A DNA stretch of 64,000 nt from Actinomyces qiguomingii (GTDB lineage: Bacteria; Actinomycetota; Actinomycetes; Actinomycetales; Actinomycetaceae). Of the stretch, positions 12,615-21,299 are shown in pieces (the first letter of the stretch is position 1; the number at the start of each line of letters is the position of its first letter). Under the pieces are notes generated by a model. That model was not told the DNA's origin. It made no database searches and was given only the letters and a program-made list of their open reading frames with translations. The position numbers and the translations under genes were made by a program. The stretch is from NCBI RefSeq assembly GCF_004102025.1, contig NZ_CP025228.1:1488001-1552000 (forward strand), read 5' to 3'.

Positions 12615-14219
12615 TCAGCCCGCCCGCAGACTCCGCCGTTGGAAGACGAGCAGGGACGCGACCAGCAGCACGAGCGCCGCGCCGCCCTGGTGGCCGATCA
12701 TGCGCAGGTCGGGGTCATCGATGGGCAGCACGCCGACCGCGTGCGCCGGTGACAGGTCCCGTGCCCATTCAGGCAGGTCCAGCGCCTCGGCGAGGAAGCC
12801 GACCACCGTCGTCCAGACAACGATCGCCCAGCTCAACACCGGCCAGCGCGGGCCGAGGGCTGCGAGCAGCGCGGCGGCGGCACCGATGAGAAGAACGGGG
12901 ACCAGATAGCAGCCGCCGATCCTCAGCGCCGTGCTGAATGCCTCCCTCCGCCCGGTCGCCGCCCAGGTGCTCACCCCCAGTAGCAGCGCGGAGGCGGTCA
13001 GCACCACCGCGGCGGACAGCAAGGTCGCCGTCCACCAGCCGGCCTACATGCGCGGCCGACTGCAGCGGGTGGACAGCAGCATTCCCAGGCGCCCGGCTAA
13101 CTCCTCCGCCCCCAGGCGAGAGGCTCCCTGCACGGCGGCGGCTCCGGCGGAGGCGACCATGACGGTCGAGGCCATGGCTGCCATGAGATCCGTGCCCCGC
13201 TTCAGCCCCATCGCCGCCAGCAAGGAGGGGTTGTCCTGGATGATCTCGGTCATCTCCTCGCTGAACAGTCCAATGAAGAGCGTCCACAGGCAGGTGAGGA
13301 GGAGCAATGGCGTCGTCGCGTTCCGTTCCAGCAACAGCGCCAGCCGCCAGGCCCGCTGCACCTCAGGACCACGGCCCGGGCCCGGACGCGGGGCGAATAC
13401 GCCGGCTCCTGCGTCGCGACGCTCGGCCGCGACCGCGCAAACGACGAGCAGGACGAGTGCAGCGGCGCCATAAGCCGCCAAGGGCCAGGCCTGAGGGGAG
13501 TCGAAGGCGCGCACCTCCGGCAGCCACCCGAGTGGACTGGCCCAGGTCGTCTCCCACTCCAGGCCATCGACGACGAAACGGATGAGGAAGGCGATCACCA
13601 CGAGGCCGATTCCGAGCTGCCGCGCGGTAACCGCCTGCTGGCACAACTGGCCCAGCAGGAGACCGACAGCGGCGAACAGCAGCATGCAGGCACTCGCTCC
13701 GGCTGCGTACCAGGCGGATCCCCGGGCGGGCAGCCCCGCCGCCGCCATACCGGCCGTCATAAGCATTCCGGTGGCGAGAGCGGTGAGCACCAGCAGCACG
13801 GTCGCCGCCGCCAGGGGCGCCAGTCGTCCCACCCGCGAGGCGGTCAGCAGCTCGGTGCGGCCGGTCTCCTCCTCACGACGCGTAAGGCGGATGGCCGCCA
13901 GTAGAGCCACGATCGGAAACAGCAGCTGCCCCATGAAACCCACCTCCGCCCCGGTGATTCCGCCCAACGAGGTCAAACCGTAGGCGCGCCCGTTGAAGGC
14001 GATGCTTGGAATCGACGCGCCCGCGGTGGCGGCGTACTCCACCCGGGAGGACGCAGTCGGATACAGGCCCTTGACGCCGATGGCGACCGCCACGACTAGG
14101 ACCACGCAGGTCCCCGCGGTCAGGGCCAGGGCCGGCCAGGAGGTGCGCAGACCCAGGGATGTCATCCGGCCCATTCCGGCAAGGGGACGGGCGCCGAACA
14201 GGCGGAGGGAGCGGTTCAC
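12615..14219 (-). pseudogene. ABC exporter permease (polyketide/antibiotic-exporter type), split by internal TAG
   Basis: One frame of 535 codons encodes a large multi-membrane permease of the actinobacterial drug-exporter type: EEETGRTELLTASRVGR after two N-terminal helices, paired helices throughout, and a second TELL-like segment near residue 385. A TAG at 13042-13044 (codon 392) divides it into 391 and 142 codons, with the frame identical on both sides (GMLLSTRCSRPRM stop AGWWTATLLSAAVV). The full length matches such permeases, so a recent nonsense mutation or sequencing error is more likely than two genes. Its ATG overlaps the stop of the ATPase gene (ATGA). If real, the exporter should be inactive. 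Confidence 0.75.
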
Positions 14220-15142
14220 CGCGGGTCACCGCCGTTCGCGGTGTAGCTGTCCAGGAACAGCTGTTCGAGGCTCGGCGGGCTGATTATGAGCTGTGTGGGG
14301 CGCGCCGTGCTCAGCGCCGCCAGAACTGCGGGCAGGGCCTCGGCGGTGGCCAGAAGGGTGGTGCGCACCCCCAGGTGCGCCTCATCGGTCTGCAAACGGT
14401 CGACTCCTCCGATCAGCCTCAGTTCCGGTACCGGTGCGGGGGTGACGGTGTCGACGGCGGTGGCCCGGCCGGAACGCAGCTCGTCCAGGCGGCCGGTGAA
14501 GACGGCGCGCCCGGCGCGAACCACGGTGACTGTCTCACACAGGGCCTCGACCTCGGCCAGGATGTGACTTGAGAGCAGCACCGTGGCGCCCGCTGCGGCG
14601 CGTTCGGCTACTACCTGTTGGAAGACGGCCTCCATGACGGGGTCGAGCCCGGAGGTGGGCTCGTCCAGGATGAGCAGCTCGACGTCGCAGGCCAGTGCCG
14701 CCACGAGTGCGACCTTCTGCCGGTTGCCCTTGGAATAGGCGCGGAAGCGCCGTGTGGGGTCGAGATCGAAGCGCTCAATGAGTTCGTTGCGGCGCCTGCG
14801 GTTCATCCCTCCGTGGAAGCCGCCGAGCAGGTCGACGCACTGTCCGCCGGTCAGTCCGGGCCACAGCATGGTGTCCCCGGGCACGTAGGCCAGGCGGGCG
14901 TGGATGTCCACGGCGTGGTCCCACGCGTCCAGGCCCAACACCTCGACACGGCCACGGTCCAGCCGCAGCTGGCCGAGCGCGGCACGAATGGTAGTGGACT
15001 TCCCGGCGCCATTGGGGCCGAGGAATCCGTGCACCTCGCCGCGGGACACGGTCAGATCGAGTTCATCCAGCGCAGTGACCCTTCCGAAGCGCTTGACGAG
15101 TCCAGAGGCGTCCACGACAAATTCTGACAGTGCCTCTCTCAT
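14216..15142 (-). CDS. ABC transporter ATP-binding protein, drug-exporter type
   Basis: A 308-residue ABC ATPase starting MREALSEFVVDASGLVKRFG (ATG 15142). Walker A is GPNGAGKST, the signature region reads AYSKGNRQKVALVAALA and Walker B is LLILDEPTSGLDP, followed by LLSSHILAEVEAL. The C-terminal 70 residues resemble the extra domain of actinobacterial antibiotic-export ATPases. It couples to the downstream permease, which carries an internal stop. A TetR gene is divergent, with a palindrome in the shared promoter region, so drug-inducible repression is likely. A longer in-frame start to 15562 would run through the TetR gene and is rejected. Confidence 0.88.
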   Translation of the reverse strand: MREALSEFVVDASGLVKRFGRVTALDELDLTVSRGEVHGFLGPNGAGKSTTIRAALGQLRLDRGRVEVLGLDAWDHAVDIHARLAYVPGDTMLWPGLTGGQCVDLLGGFHGGMNRRRRNELIERFDLDPTRRFRAYSKGNRQKVALVAALACDVELLILDEPTSGLDPVMEAVFQQVVAERAAAGATVLLSSHILAEVEALCETVTVVRAGRAVFTGRLDELRSGRATAVDTVTPAPVPELRLIGGVDRLQTDEAHLGVRTTLLATAEALPAVLAALSTARPTQLIISPPSLEQLFLDSYTANGGDPR

Positions 15143-15169
15143 GAGAGTGACTCTACTTGATAGGGTGTG

Positions 15170-15194
15170 ACTGTCAAGCCCGTGAGGTGACAGT
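15170..15194. promoter_or_regulatory. candidate TetR operator between tetR-like gene and ABC exporter
   Basis: ACTGTCA (15170-15176) and TGACAGT (15188-15194) are perfect inverted arms separated by 11 bases, midway between the divergent starts. A related CTGACAG lies at 15124-15130. The position suits a TetR site controlling both directions. Confidence 0.55.
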
Positions 15195-15232
15195 GCTGGG
15201 CGACAGCGAGGCGACAGGAGGTGGTGGCGTCC

Positions 15233-15856
15233 GTGGTTGATTCGTCCTCGGCCGCCGCGGCGCCGGCGCCGCGCCCGGGCCTGCGCGCGCGCAAGAAGGC
15301 GGCGACCATGCGCCACATTCAGGAAGTGGCGCTCTGCCTGTTCCAGGCCCGCGGCTTCGATGCCGTGAGCATCGAGCAGATTGCCGAGGCCGCGCTGGTT
15401 TCGCCCAGCACCGTCTACCGATACTTCGGAACCAAGGAGGGCCTCGTCCTTCACGACGAGTACGACGACCGCATTCGTGACCAACTGGGGCATCACTTGG
15501 CGCAGGGGGCCGGCCTGGCCGACGCCGTGACTCGTGTTCTGGACGACCTCTGGGCGGATCACTTCGTTGACGCCGCGGAGACGGTCATGCTCCGCGCCCG
15601 CCTGTGCTTCGAGGTCCCCTCCGTTCAGGGGGCCATGTCACTGGTGATCAACCAGGAGGTCGACGCCATCGCCCGGGTTGCGGCCGCATCCGGGCGCTGG
15701 ACGTTCCGTACCGCCCGGGTACTGGCCTCGGGCGTGATCTGGGCGATCATGTGCGTCTTGCGCAACTGGTACGACGACGGCTTCGCCACCGATCTGCGTG
15801 CGGGACTGGATGAGGTTCTGGCCTGGCTGCCCGCCCTGGAGGAGGCGTCCTCCTGA
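15233..15856 (+). CDS. TetR-family transcriptional regulator
   Basis: About 207 residues. The N-terminal TetR DNA-binding domain is clear: AATMRHIQEVALCLFQARGF, DAVSIEQIAEAALVSPSTVY and RYFGTKEGLVLHD. The C-terminal ligand-binding part is helical and unspecific. GTG 15233 is chosen because AGGAGG at 15216-15221 overlaps the earlier GTG at 15221 and so cannot serve it. The gene is divergent from the drug-type ABC exporter and probably represses it, binding the 15,170 palindrome. Its stop lies about 10 bases from the convergent sugar-permease gene. Confidence 0.87.
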   Translation: MVDSSSAAAAPAPRPGLRARKKAATMRHIQEVALCLFQARGFDAVSIEQIAEAALVSPSTVYRYFGTKEGLVLHDEYDDRIRDQLGHHLAQGAGLADAVTRVLDDLWADHFVDAAETVMLRARLCFEVPSVQGAMSLVINQEVDAIARVAAASGRWTFRTARVLASGVIWAIMCVLRNWYDDGFATDLRAGLDEVLAWLPALEEASS

Positions 15857-15865
15857 TCACTCTGA

Positions 15866-16735
15866 TCACTCCTTGACGGCGCCCTCGGTGAGTCCGCCCT
15901 TCCAGAACCGCTGGAGCACGAGCATGAGAAGCGCCAGCGGAATGACGCTCAGCAGTGCCCCGCCGATGGTCAACTGATAGAACTCCGGCAATCGGTTGGT
16001 TTGGGACAGCCACGTGTTCAGTCCCAGGGTGATGGGGTAGAGGCGCTCGTCGGCGAGCATGATCAACGGTAGGAAGTAGTTGTTCCAGATCGCCACGAAC
16101 TGGAACAGGAACACGGTCACCAGGGCGGGCACCATCTGCCGCAGCGCGATCCGGTGGAAGATAGTCAGCTCTCCGGCCCCGTCAATCCGGCCGGCCTCGA
16201 GCAGCGAGGTGGACACCGCGGCGTCGGCGTAGATCCGGCACAGGAACAGGCCGAAGGGGGAAACGACGGCGGGTATGAGTACCGCCAAGTAGGTGTTGGT
16301 GATCCCGATCCGGCTGAACACGAGGAACAGCGGCAGCGCCGTAGCGGTTCCGGGAACCAGCACCCCGCCCATGACCAGCCCGAACATGAGGTTCTTCCCG
16401 CGGAACTGGTACTTGGAAAGGGCGTAGCCCGCTGCTGCCGCAAAGTACGTGGCCAGCAGCGCCCCGGCACCAGAGTAGAGCAGGGAGTTGATGAACCAGC
16501 GCGGGAAGATCCCACCGTTGGAGGTCAGGACATTGCGAAGATTCTCCACCAGGGCGAAACTTCCACCGAACCAGAAGCCGTTGGTGGAGAACAGATCATC
16601 GGTGGTCTTGGTGGCGTTGATGACCACCCACAGGACCGGGATGATGAAGTACAGCGACACCAGCACCAGGACGCTGGTGACGAAGAAGGTCGTGGATCGG
16701 CGTGTCCCGGCCTCGCGGCTGCTGCGATCTGCCAT
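15866..16735 (-). CDS. carbohydrate ABC transporter permease (MalG type)
   Basis: A 289-residue inner-membrane permease with about six membrane segments and the EAA loop LLEAGRIDGAGELTIFHRIA that contacts the ATPase. The C-terminal FWKGGLTEGAVKE ending is typical of MalG-like sugar permeases (CUT1 group). It is the last gene of a three-gene operon (binding protein, permease 1, permease 2) with a one-base gap to permease 1. No ATPase is encoded here, as is usual for CUT1 systems that share an MsiK/UgpC-type ATPase. Substrate unknown, probably an oligosaccharide. Confidence 0.9.
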   Translation of the reverse strand: MADRSSREAGTRRSTTFFVTSVLVLVSLYFIIPVLWVVINATKTTDDLFSTNGFWFGGSFALVENLRNVLTSNGGIFPRWFINSLLYSGAGALLATYFAAAAGYALSKYQFRGKNLMFGLVMGGVLVPGTATALPLFLVFSRIGITNTYLAVLIPAVVSPFGLFLCRIYADAAVSTSLLEAGRIDGAGELTIFHRIALRQMVPALVTVFLFQFVAIWNNYFLPLIMLADERLYPITLGLNTWLSQTNRLPEFYQLTIGGALLSVIPLALLMLVLQRFWKGGLTEGAVKE

Positions 16736-16736
16736 G

Positions 16737-17618
16737 TCAGTCCCCTCCTCGTCCGGTGGTGGCCCGCAGGAATATGAAGGACAGAATGAATGCCGCCGCC
16801 GCTATGATGACCGCCTCGGCAGCCGCCACGCCGTAGTCGTTGTACTGGAAAGCCCAGGTGTAGGCGGAGTAGTTGGGCGTGTACTCGGTGTTGATCGCCG
16901 GGGCGATCGTTGCCAGGATCTGCGGCTCGGCGAACAGCTGCAGGGTGCCGATGATGGAAAAGACGATGGTCAGCAGCAGCGCCGGGCGGATAAGCGGGAT
17001 CTGAATAGAGGTGGCTATGCGCACCGGCCCCGCCCCGTCGACCTTCGCGGCCTCGTACACCTCGGCCGGGATCGCCTTCAGCTGGGCGATGATGATGAGC
17101 ATGTTGTAGCCGGTGTACGCCCAGGTGACGATGTTGGCGATGGACCACAGCACATTGCCCTCGGCTAGGAAGTCGTACTCGATGCCCACCACCGCAAGGG
17201 CGTCCACGATCGGTGAGAGCCCGGGAATATACAGGAAGGACCACAGGATCGTGGCGATCACCCCGGGCACACCGTAGGGCATGAAGTAAAGGGCCCGGAA
17301 CAGGCCGGGCCAGCGCGCCGCCGCCGACTCCAGCAGCAGTGCCAGGACAGTGGCCGCCGCGATCATGACGGTCACCTGCACAACGCCGAACAACAGCACC
17401 CGCCCGATGGACTGGGTGAAGTTGGCGTTGGCCAGGGCAGTGGCGTAATTGTCCCAACCCGCGAAGGTCTCGGTGGTGCCGCCCTCACCGTACAGTCCGG
17501 CGTAGCCGGTGCGGGTGAAGGACTGCGCCACGGCCACCACGATCGGCACGATGAAGGTCAGTAGGAACACCAGCATGAATGGCGCCACCAGCAGGTACGG
17601 CGCGGCGTTCTTCTTCAC
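16737..17618 (-). CDS. carbohydrate ABC transporter permease (MalF type)
   Basis: A 293-residue permease starting MKKNAAPYLLVAPFMLVFLL. It has six predicted membrane segments and the EAA loop VYEAAKVDGAGPVRIATSIQ. It pairs with the MalG-type permease downstream. The ATG overlaps the end of the binding-protein gene by four bases (ATGA), indicating translational coupling. Family is sure; substrate is not. Confidence 0.9.
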   Translation of the reverse strand: MKKNAAPYLLVAPFMLVFLLTFIVPIVVAVAQSFTRTGYAGLYGEGGTTETFAGWDNYATALANANFTQSIGRVLLFGVVQVTVMIAAATVLALLLESAAARWPGLFRALYFMPYGVPGVIATILWSFLYIPGLSPIVDALAVVGIEYDFLAEGNVLWSIANIVTWAYTGYNMLIIIAQLKAIPAEVYEAAKVDGAGPVRIATSIQIPLIRPALLLTIVFSIIGTLQLFAEPQILATIAPAINTEYTPNYSAYTWAFQYNDYGVAAAEAVIIAAAAFILSFIFLRATTGRGGD

Positions 17619-18949
17619 TGTTCCGCCTCCCTGGCTCGCAGACCACGACGCTGGAAGGCCTCAACGATCTCGGCCTGACTAATCGCCAGGGAGTCCACCA
17701 GCGAGGTGCCGTCGGTGAGTTTGCGCCGCATCCCATCGGCGACGATATTGATCGACTGCTGGCACAACGGCGGCCAGAGCCAGTCCAGGTTCTGCTCCCG
17801 CGCCATGGGCGCGATCACCTCGGTGTTGTAGCTCTGGCCCGAGAAGAACTCGCTGGGGCCCTCGCGCACCTGGCCGATGTACACCGCCGCCGGGGACCAC
17901 CCGGTCCCGCAATTGGTGATCAGCGAGTCCAGGGCCTGGGGGTCGGTGTGCATCCAGATGATGAAGTCAGTGGCCTCCTGCGGATGTTGGGAGTTGGCCA
18001 TGACCGCGGCAGTCGATCCGCCGGAGTAACTCGACCCGTAACCGGTGTCCCAGCGGGGCATGGGGGCTACCTTGAACTTACCCGCGCCACCTGGAACGGC
18101 CTCGATCAGGGCGTCCGCCCAGGAGCCGTTGGTGTGGGTGGCCAGGGAGCCCGCGCCCATGGCAGACATCCAGGGGGAGGAGAAGGCTCCGAATGCGGTG
18201 TTGACCAGCGCGTCGTCGATCGCCGTGTCCCAGAAGGAAGCGACCTGGAGGCAGGCCTGATCGGTGAGGTTGATAATCCATTCCTCGCCCTCGGGCATGA
18301 ACCAGTTGCCGCCCGCCTGCTGACAAAGTGTGGCGAACATATTTCCGTCGGCCACATTGAACACATCCATGTAGGTGCCGGGCCGACTGTCCTTTATGAG
18401 TCGGGCGGTGTCCGCCCATTCCTGCCAGGTGGTGGGCGGTGAGGCGCCCACTTCATCGAATACGTCCGTGCGGTAGAACATCGCCACCGGGCCCGTGTCC
18501 TGCGGGATGCCATACACGCCGTCGGCCAGGTCCACATAGCTCCAGGCAGCGGGGTCGAAACGCTCCTGGTGGTCCCGTGCGCCGTAACGCGAGATGTCCA
18601 CCAGGTCGCCGGCGAGGACGAACTCGGGGATCATGCGCATCTCCACCTGACCGATATCGGGTCCGCCGCCGGCGGCCAATGCGGAGTAGAGCTTCTGGTA
18701 TCCGCCGGAGGTGGAGGAGGGGATCCAGGTCACATCCACCCTCACATTCGGGTTGACGCGGCTGTACAGGTCGGCGACCGTCTGCAGATCCTTCAGCCAC
18801 GACCAGTATGTCAGCGTCACCGGACCCGAGGCGGGTGGGATGGTCCCGGCGGTTTCGGCGCGGTCATTGGTCATAGAACAGCCGCCTACCGCCATCGCCG
18901 CGGCGGTGCCGAGGCTGAGGAAGGCGCGTCGTGGAATAGATGCGTGCAC
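17615..18949 (-). CDS. sugar-binding lipoprotein of ABC importer (CUT1)
   Basis: A 444-residue solute-binding protein. The signal region has a twin-arginine motif (RRAFLSLG) and a lipobox VGGC, so it is probably exported by Tat and lipid-anchored. The mature part has family-1 SBP features: LTYWSWLKDLQTVADLYSRV, IGQVEMRMIPEFVLAGDLVD, GIPQDTGPVAMFYRTDVFDE and PTTWQEWADTARLI. It delivers sugar to the two permeases downstream. A possible promoter lies in the 181-base upstream gap (TTCCCA, 17 bases, TAGAAT ending near 19,035). Confidence 0.92.
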   Translation of the reverse strand: MHASIPRRAFLSLGTAAAMAVGGCSMTNDRAETAGTIPPASGPVTLTYWSWLKDLQTVADLYSRVNPNVRVDVTWIPSSTSGGYQKLYSALAAGGGPDIGQVEMRMIPEFVLAGDLVDISRYGARDHQERFDPAAWSYVDLADGVYGIPQDTGPVAMFYRTDVFDEVGASPPTTWQEWADTARLIKDSRPGTYMDVFNVADGNMFATLCQQAGGNWFMPEGEEWIINLTDQACLQVASFWDTAIDDALVNTAFGAFSSPWMSAMGAGSLATHTNGSWADALIEAVPGGAGKFKVAPMPRWDTGYGSSYSGGSTAAVMANSQHPQEATDFIIWMHTDPQALDSLITNCGTGWSPAAVYIGQVREGPSEFFSGQSYNTEVIAPMAREQNLDWLWPPLCQQSINIVADGMRRKLTDGTSLVDSLAISQAEIVEAFQRRGLRAREAEQ

Positions 18950-19130
18950 GATCGTTCCTCACTCATCATCGAGGTCGAGTTCAGCCGCGCCCCTCTCCAT
19001 CGACCTTCAGGAAGAGCCGCGAAGAAATGTGATGATTCTAACGGGTGATGTCCCGGATGGGAAGCCCCTCCCCGGTCCGGATGGCCGTATGGGACGAAGC
19101 CGTCGCCATACCGGGTTGTCCGGGTCTGGC

Positions 19131-19727
19131 TCAGCGCGGCGCCGACACGCCCAACCACTCATACCAGCCGCGATGCAGCACCAGCCATGCCAGCAGCCCA
19201 TAGCCGGTCTGACCCGGGTGCGTCCCGCCGTCGGGCACGACGTCGGTCAGCCACTGGTCGTGATTGCGCAACGGCTCGAAGGTCTCCACAAACGGTATGC
19301 CCCGACGCTGGCAGACCTCGCCGACCGCTCGCGACAGCGCCGCGGTCCCGTCGGGGTCGGCGCTGGGCAGCGGCGGCGGACCCACCACGAAGCAGGAGCG
19401 GTGCTCGCCGGAGGCGGCGTCCAACACGTTGGCAATGGCCAGTCGAGAACGCGCAGGGGATACGCCGGCGAGCACATCCCCCACTCCGACCCCGATCACC
19501 AGGCGGTTTAGCCCCGTGTGCGTGCTGCGGCGGGCGACCTCGCCCTGCCAACGCTCGGCCAGCTGCGCAGTCGTCTCACCGGGAACGGCAAGCGTGTTCC
19601 ACATGATGTCCAACTCACGCGGCGTGCGTGCCATCACCCGGCCCGTCCAGCCCAGGGCGCGGGCGTCCCCATAGCCGGACACCAGTTCGTCGCCGACGAA
19701 GCACAGACTCACATCGTCCATAGCCAC
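19131..19727 (-). CDS. SGNH/GDSL-hydrolase-like protein with atypical block I (GDEL)
   Basis: About 198 residues with SGNH architecture. Block I is FVGDELVSGYGDARALGW, block III-like VIGVGVGDVLAG, and block V DGGTHPGQTGYG, which contains the Asp-x-x-His pair. The serine nucleophile expected in GDS(L) is replaced by glutamate, so ordinary esterase activity is doubtful unless Ser in LVSG takes over. GTG 19727 is chosen because GGAGGGG precedes it by six bases; ATG 19721 is an alternative. Monocistronic; substrate unknown. Confidence 0.75.
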   Translation of the reverse strand: MAMDDVSLCFVGDELVSGYGDARALGWTGRVMARTPRELDIMWNTLAVPGETTAQLAERWQGEVARRSTHTGLNRLVIGVGVGDVLAGVSPARSRLAIANVLDAASGEHRSCFVVGPPPLPSADPDGTAALSRAVGEVCQRRGIPFVETFEPLRNHDQWLTDVVPDGGTHPGQTGYGLLAWLVLHRGWYEWLGVSAPR

Positions 19728-19952
19728 CCGGAACCCCTCCTCACCTGTTGACGACTTCCTGGCCCCATCCTGCCACCGCCGGGCCCGCGTGCCCGGCGCC
19801 GCGCGGCGTCTTAGTAGGGCGATGGAGTGATAACGTGCCTGCACTATGCGACGACACGCTCGCCGGGCGCGCAAGCGCCCCGCACGCACCAGTTCAGATC
19901 CCGATCACCCCCACCCCTACTCCCGTCACCGGATACTGGCCGGAGGCTGCGC

Positions 19953-21299
19953 GTGAGGGAATGGCTCATGGTCGCCGTCGGCGTGCTGCTGACGGCCGGA
20001 ACCGCACTTTTCGTCGCCGGGGAGTTCTCCCTGGTGGCCTTGGACCCCTCCACCGTGGACACGCGCGCCGCTGCCGGCGATCGGGGCGCCGCCAGGGTCC
20101 GTCGGGCTCTGAGCCGCTTGTCCACTCTCCTGTCGGGCGCCCAGGTGGGCATTACCCTGACGACGATTCTGCTTGGGTACACCATGCAGGCGGCGCTGGC
20201 AACGCTTCTGACCCGGGTGATGTCCAGCTGGCTGGCGCAGTCCGTGGCCGTAGGCGCGGCTGCTGCCGCTGCCCTGATCATCGTCAATGCCTTCTCCATG
20301 GTTGTGGGTGAACTCATTCCCAAGAACGCCACCCTGTCCGATCCCATGCGGGCGGCCCGGGCGGTAACCCCCTTCCTCATGGGCTTCAGCGCACTGCTGC
20401 GGCCCGTAATATCCGTGCTCAACGGGACGGCCAACCGGGTCCTGCACCGCATGGGAATCGAGCCCGCCGAAGAGATCAGCGGCACCCGTTCTGCCTCCGA
20501 GCTGGCCGCCCTAGTGCGTCACAGCGCCGACGAGGGCGTCCTGGACGTCACCACCGCCGCGCTGTTGACGCGCTCGATCGGCGTGGGGCGACTGACCGCG
20601 GTCGATGTCATGACCGACCGCGGCAGGTTGCACACACTGACCGATCAGGACACGGCCGAGGCCGTTGTCGCCCTGGCACGGGCCACCGGCCACTCCCGCT
20701 TTCCCGTCCTGGGAGACGACGCCGACGACGTGCTCGGCATCGTGCATCTGCGACGGGTGATCGCGGTCCCCTACGACAAGCGTCCTGACGTCCCGGTCAC
20801 CTCCTCCTCGCTGATGACTCCCGCCCACCGCGTGCCGGAGACCATGCCGCTGGACGCGCTGCTGGTGGAGCTGCGCGACACCGGCAGTCAGATGGCGCTG
20901 GTCGTCGACGAGTACGGTGGCACCGCTGGTGTAGTAACCCTGGAGGACGCCATTGAGGAGATCGTCGGCGACGTCGCCGATGAGCACGACCGGCGCCGCT
21001 TAGGCGCCCACGCCGACACAGCGGGGGACTGGCTGGTACCCGGATGGCTGCGCCCCGATGAGCTCGCCGACCGCGCTGGTGTGCGTGTTCCCGACGACGG
21101 TCCATATGAGACCCTCGCCGGCCTGGTGATGACCGAACTCGGGCGCATCCCGGAGGTCGGCGCCGCCGTGGAGACGTCACAGGCACTTATCACGGTAGAG
21201 GCCATGGAGGGGCGCCGCATAACCCGCCTACGCATTCACCCACATCCCGCCCCTGAGACGCCCGAAGCCGGCCCCGGGGGACAGGAGCCGCAACGATGA
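19953..21299 (+). CDS. CNNM/CorC (hemolysin-like) transmembrane CBS protein 1
   Basis: About 448 residues. An N-terminal DUF21/CNNM domain (MVAVGVLLTAGTALFVAGEF, SGAQVGITLTTILLGY, VVGELIPKN) is followed by a CBS pair (DVMTDRGRLHTLTDQDTAEA and MALVVDEYGGTAGVVTLEDA, then IEEIVGDV) and a C-terminal CorC/HlyC domain. The family includes magnesium/cobalt efflux and integrity-related proteins; the hemolysin name is historical. GTG 19953 is chosen because CGGAGG precedes it, rather than the earlier in-frame start at 19827. It overlaps a paralogue by ATGA, so the two probably act as a pair. Confidence 0.88.
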   Translation: MREWLMVAVGVLLTAGTALFVAGEFSLVALDPSTVDTRAAAGDRGAARVRRALSRLSTLLSGAQVGITLTTILLGYTMQAALATLLTRVMSSWLAQSVAVGAAAAAALIIVNAFSMVVGELIPKNATLSDPMRAARAVTPFLMGFSALLRPVISVLNGTANRVLHRMGIEPAEEISGTRSASELAALVRHSADEGVLDVTTAALLTRSIGVGRLTAVDVMTDRGRLHTLTDQDTAEAVVALARATGHSRFPVLGDDADDVLGIVHLRRVIAVPYDKRPDVPVTSSSLMTPAHRVPETMPLDALLVELRDTGSQMALVVDEYGGTAGVVTLEDAIEEIVGDVADEHDRRRLGAHADTAGDWLVPGWLRPDELADRAGVRVPDDGPYETLAGLVMTELGRIPEVGAAVETSQALITVEAMEGRRITRLRIHPHPAPETPEAGPGGQEPQR

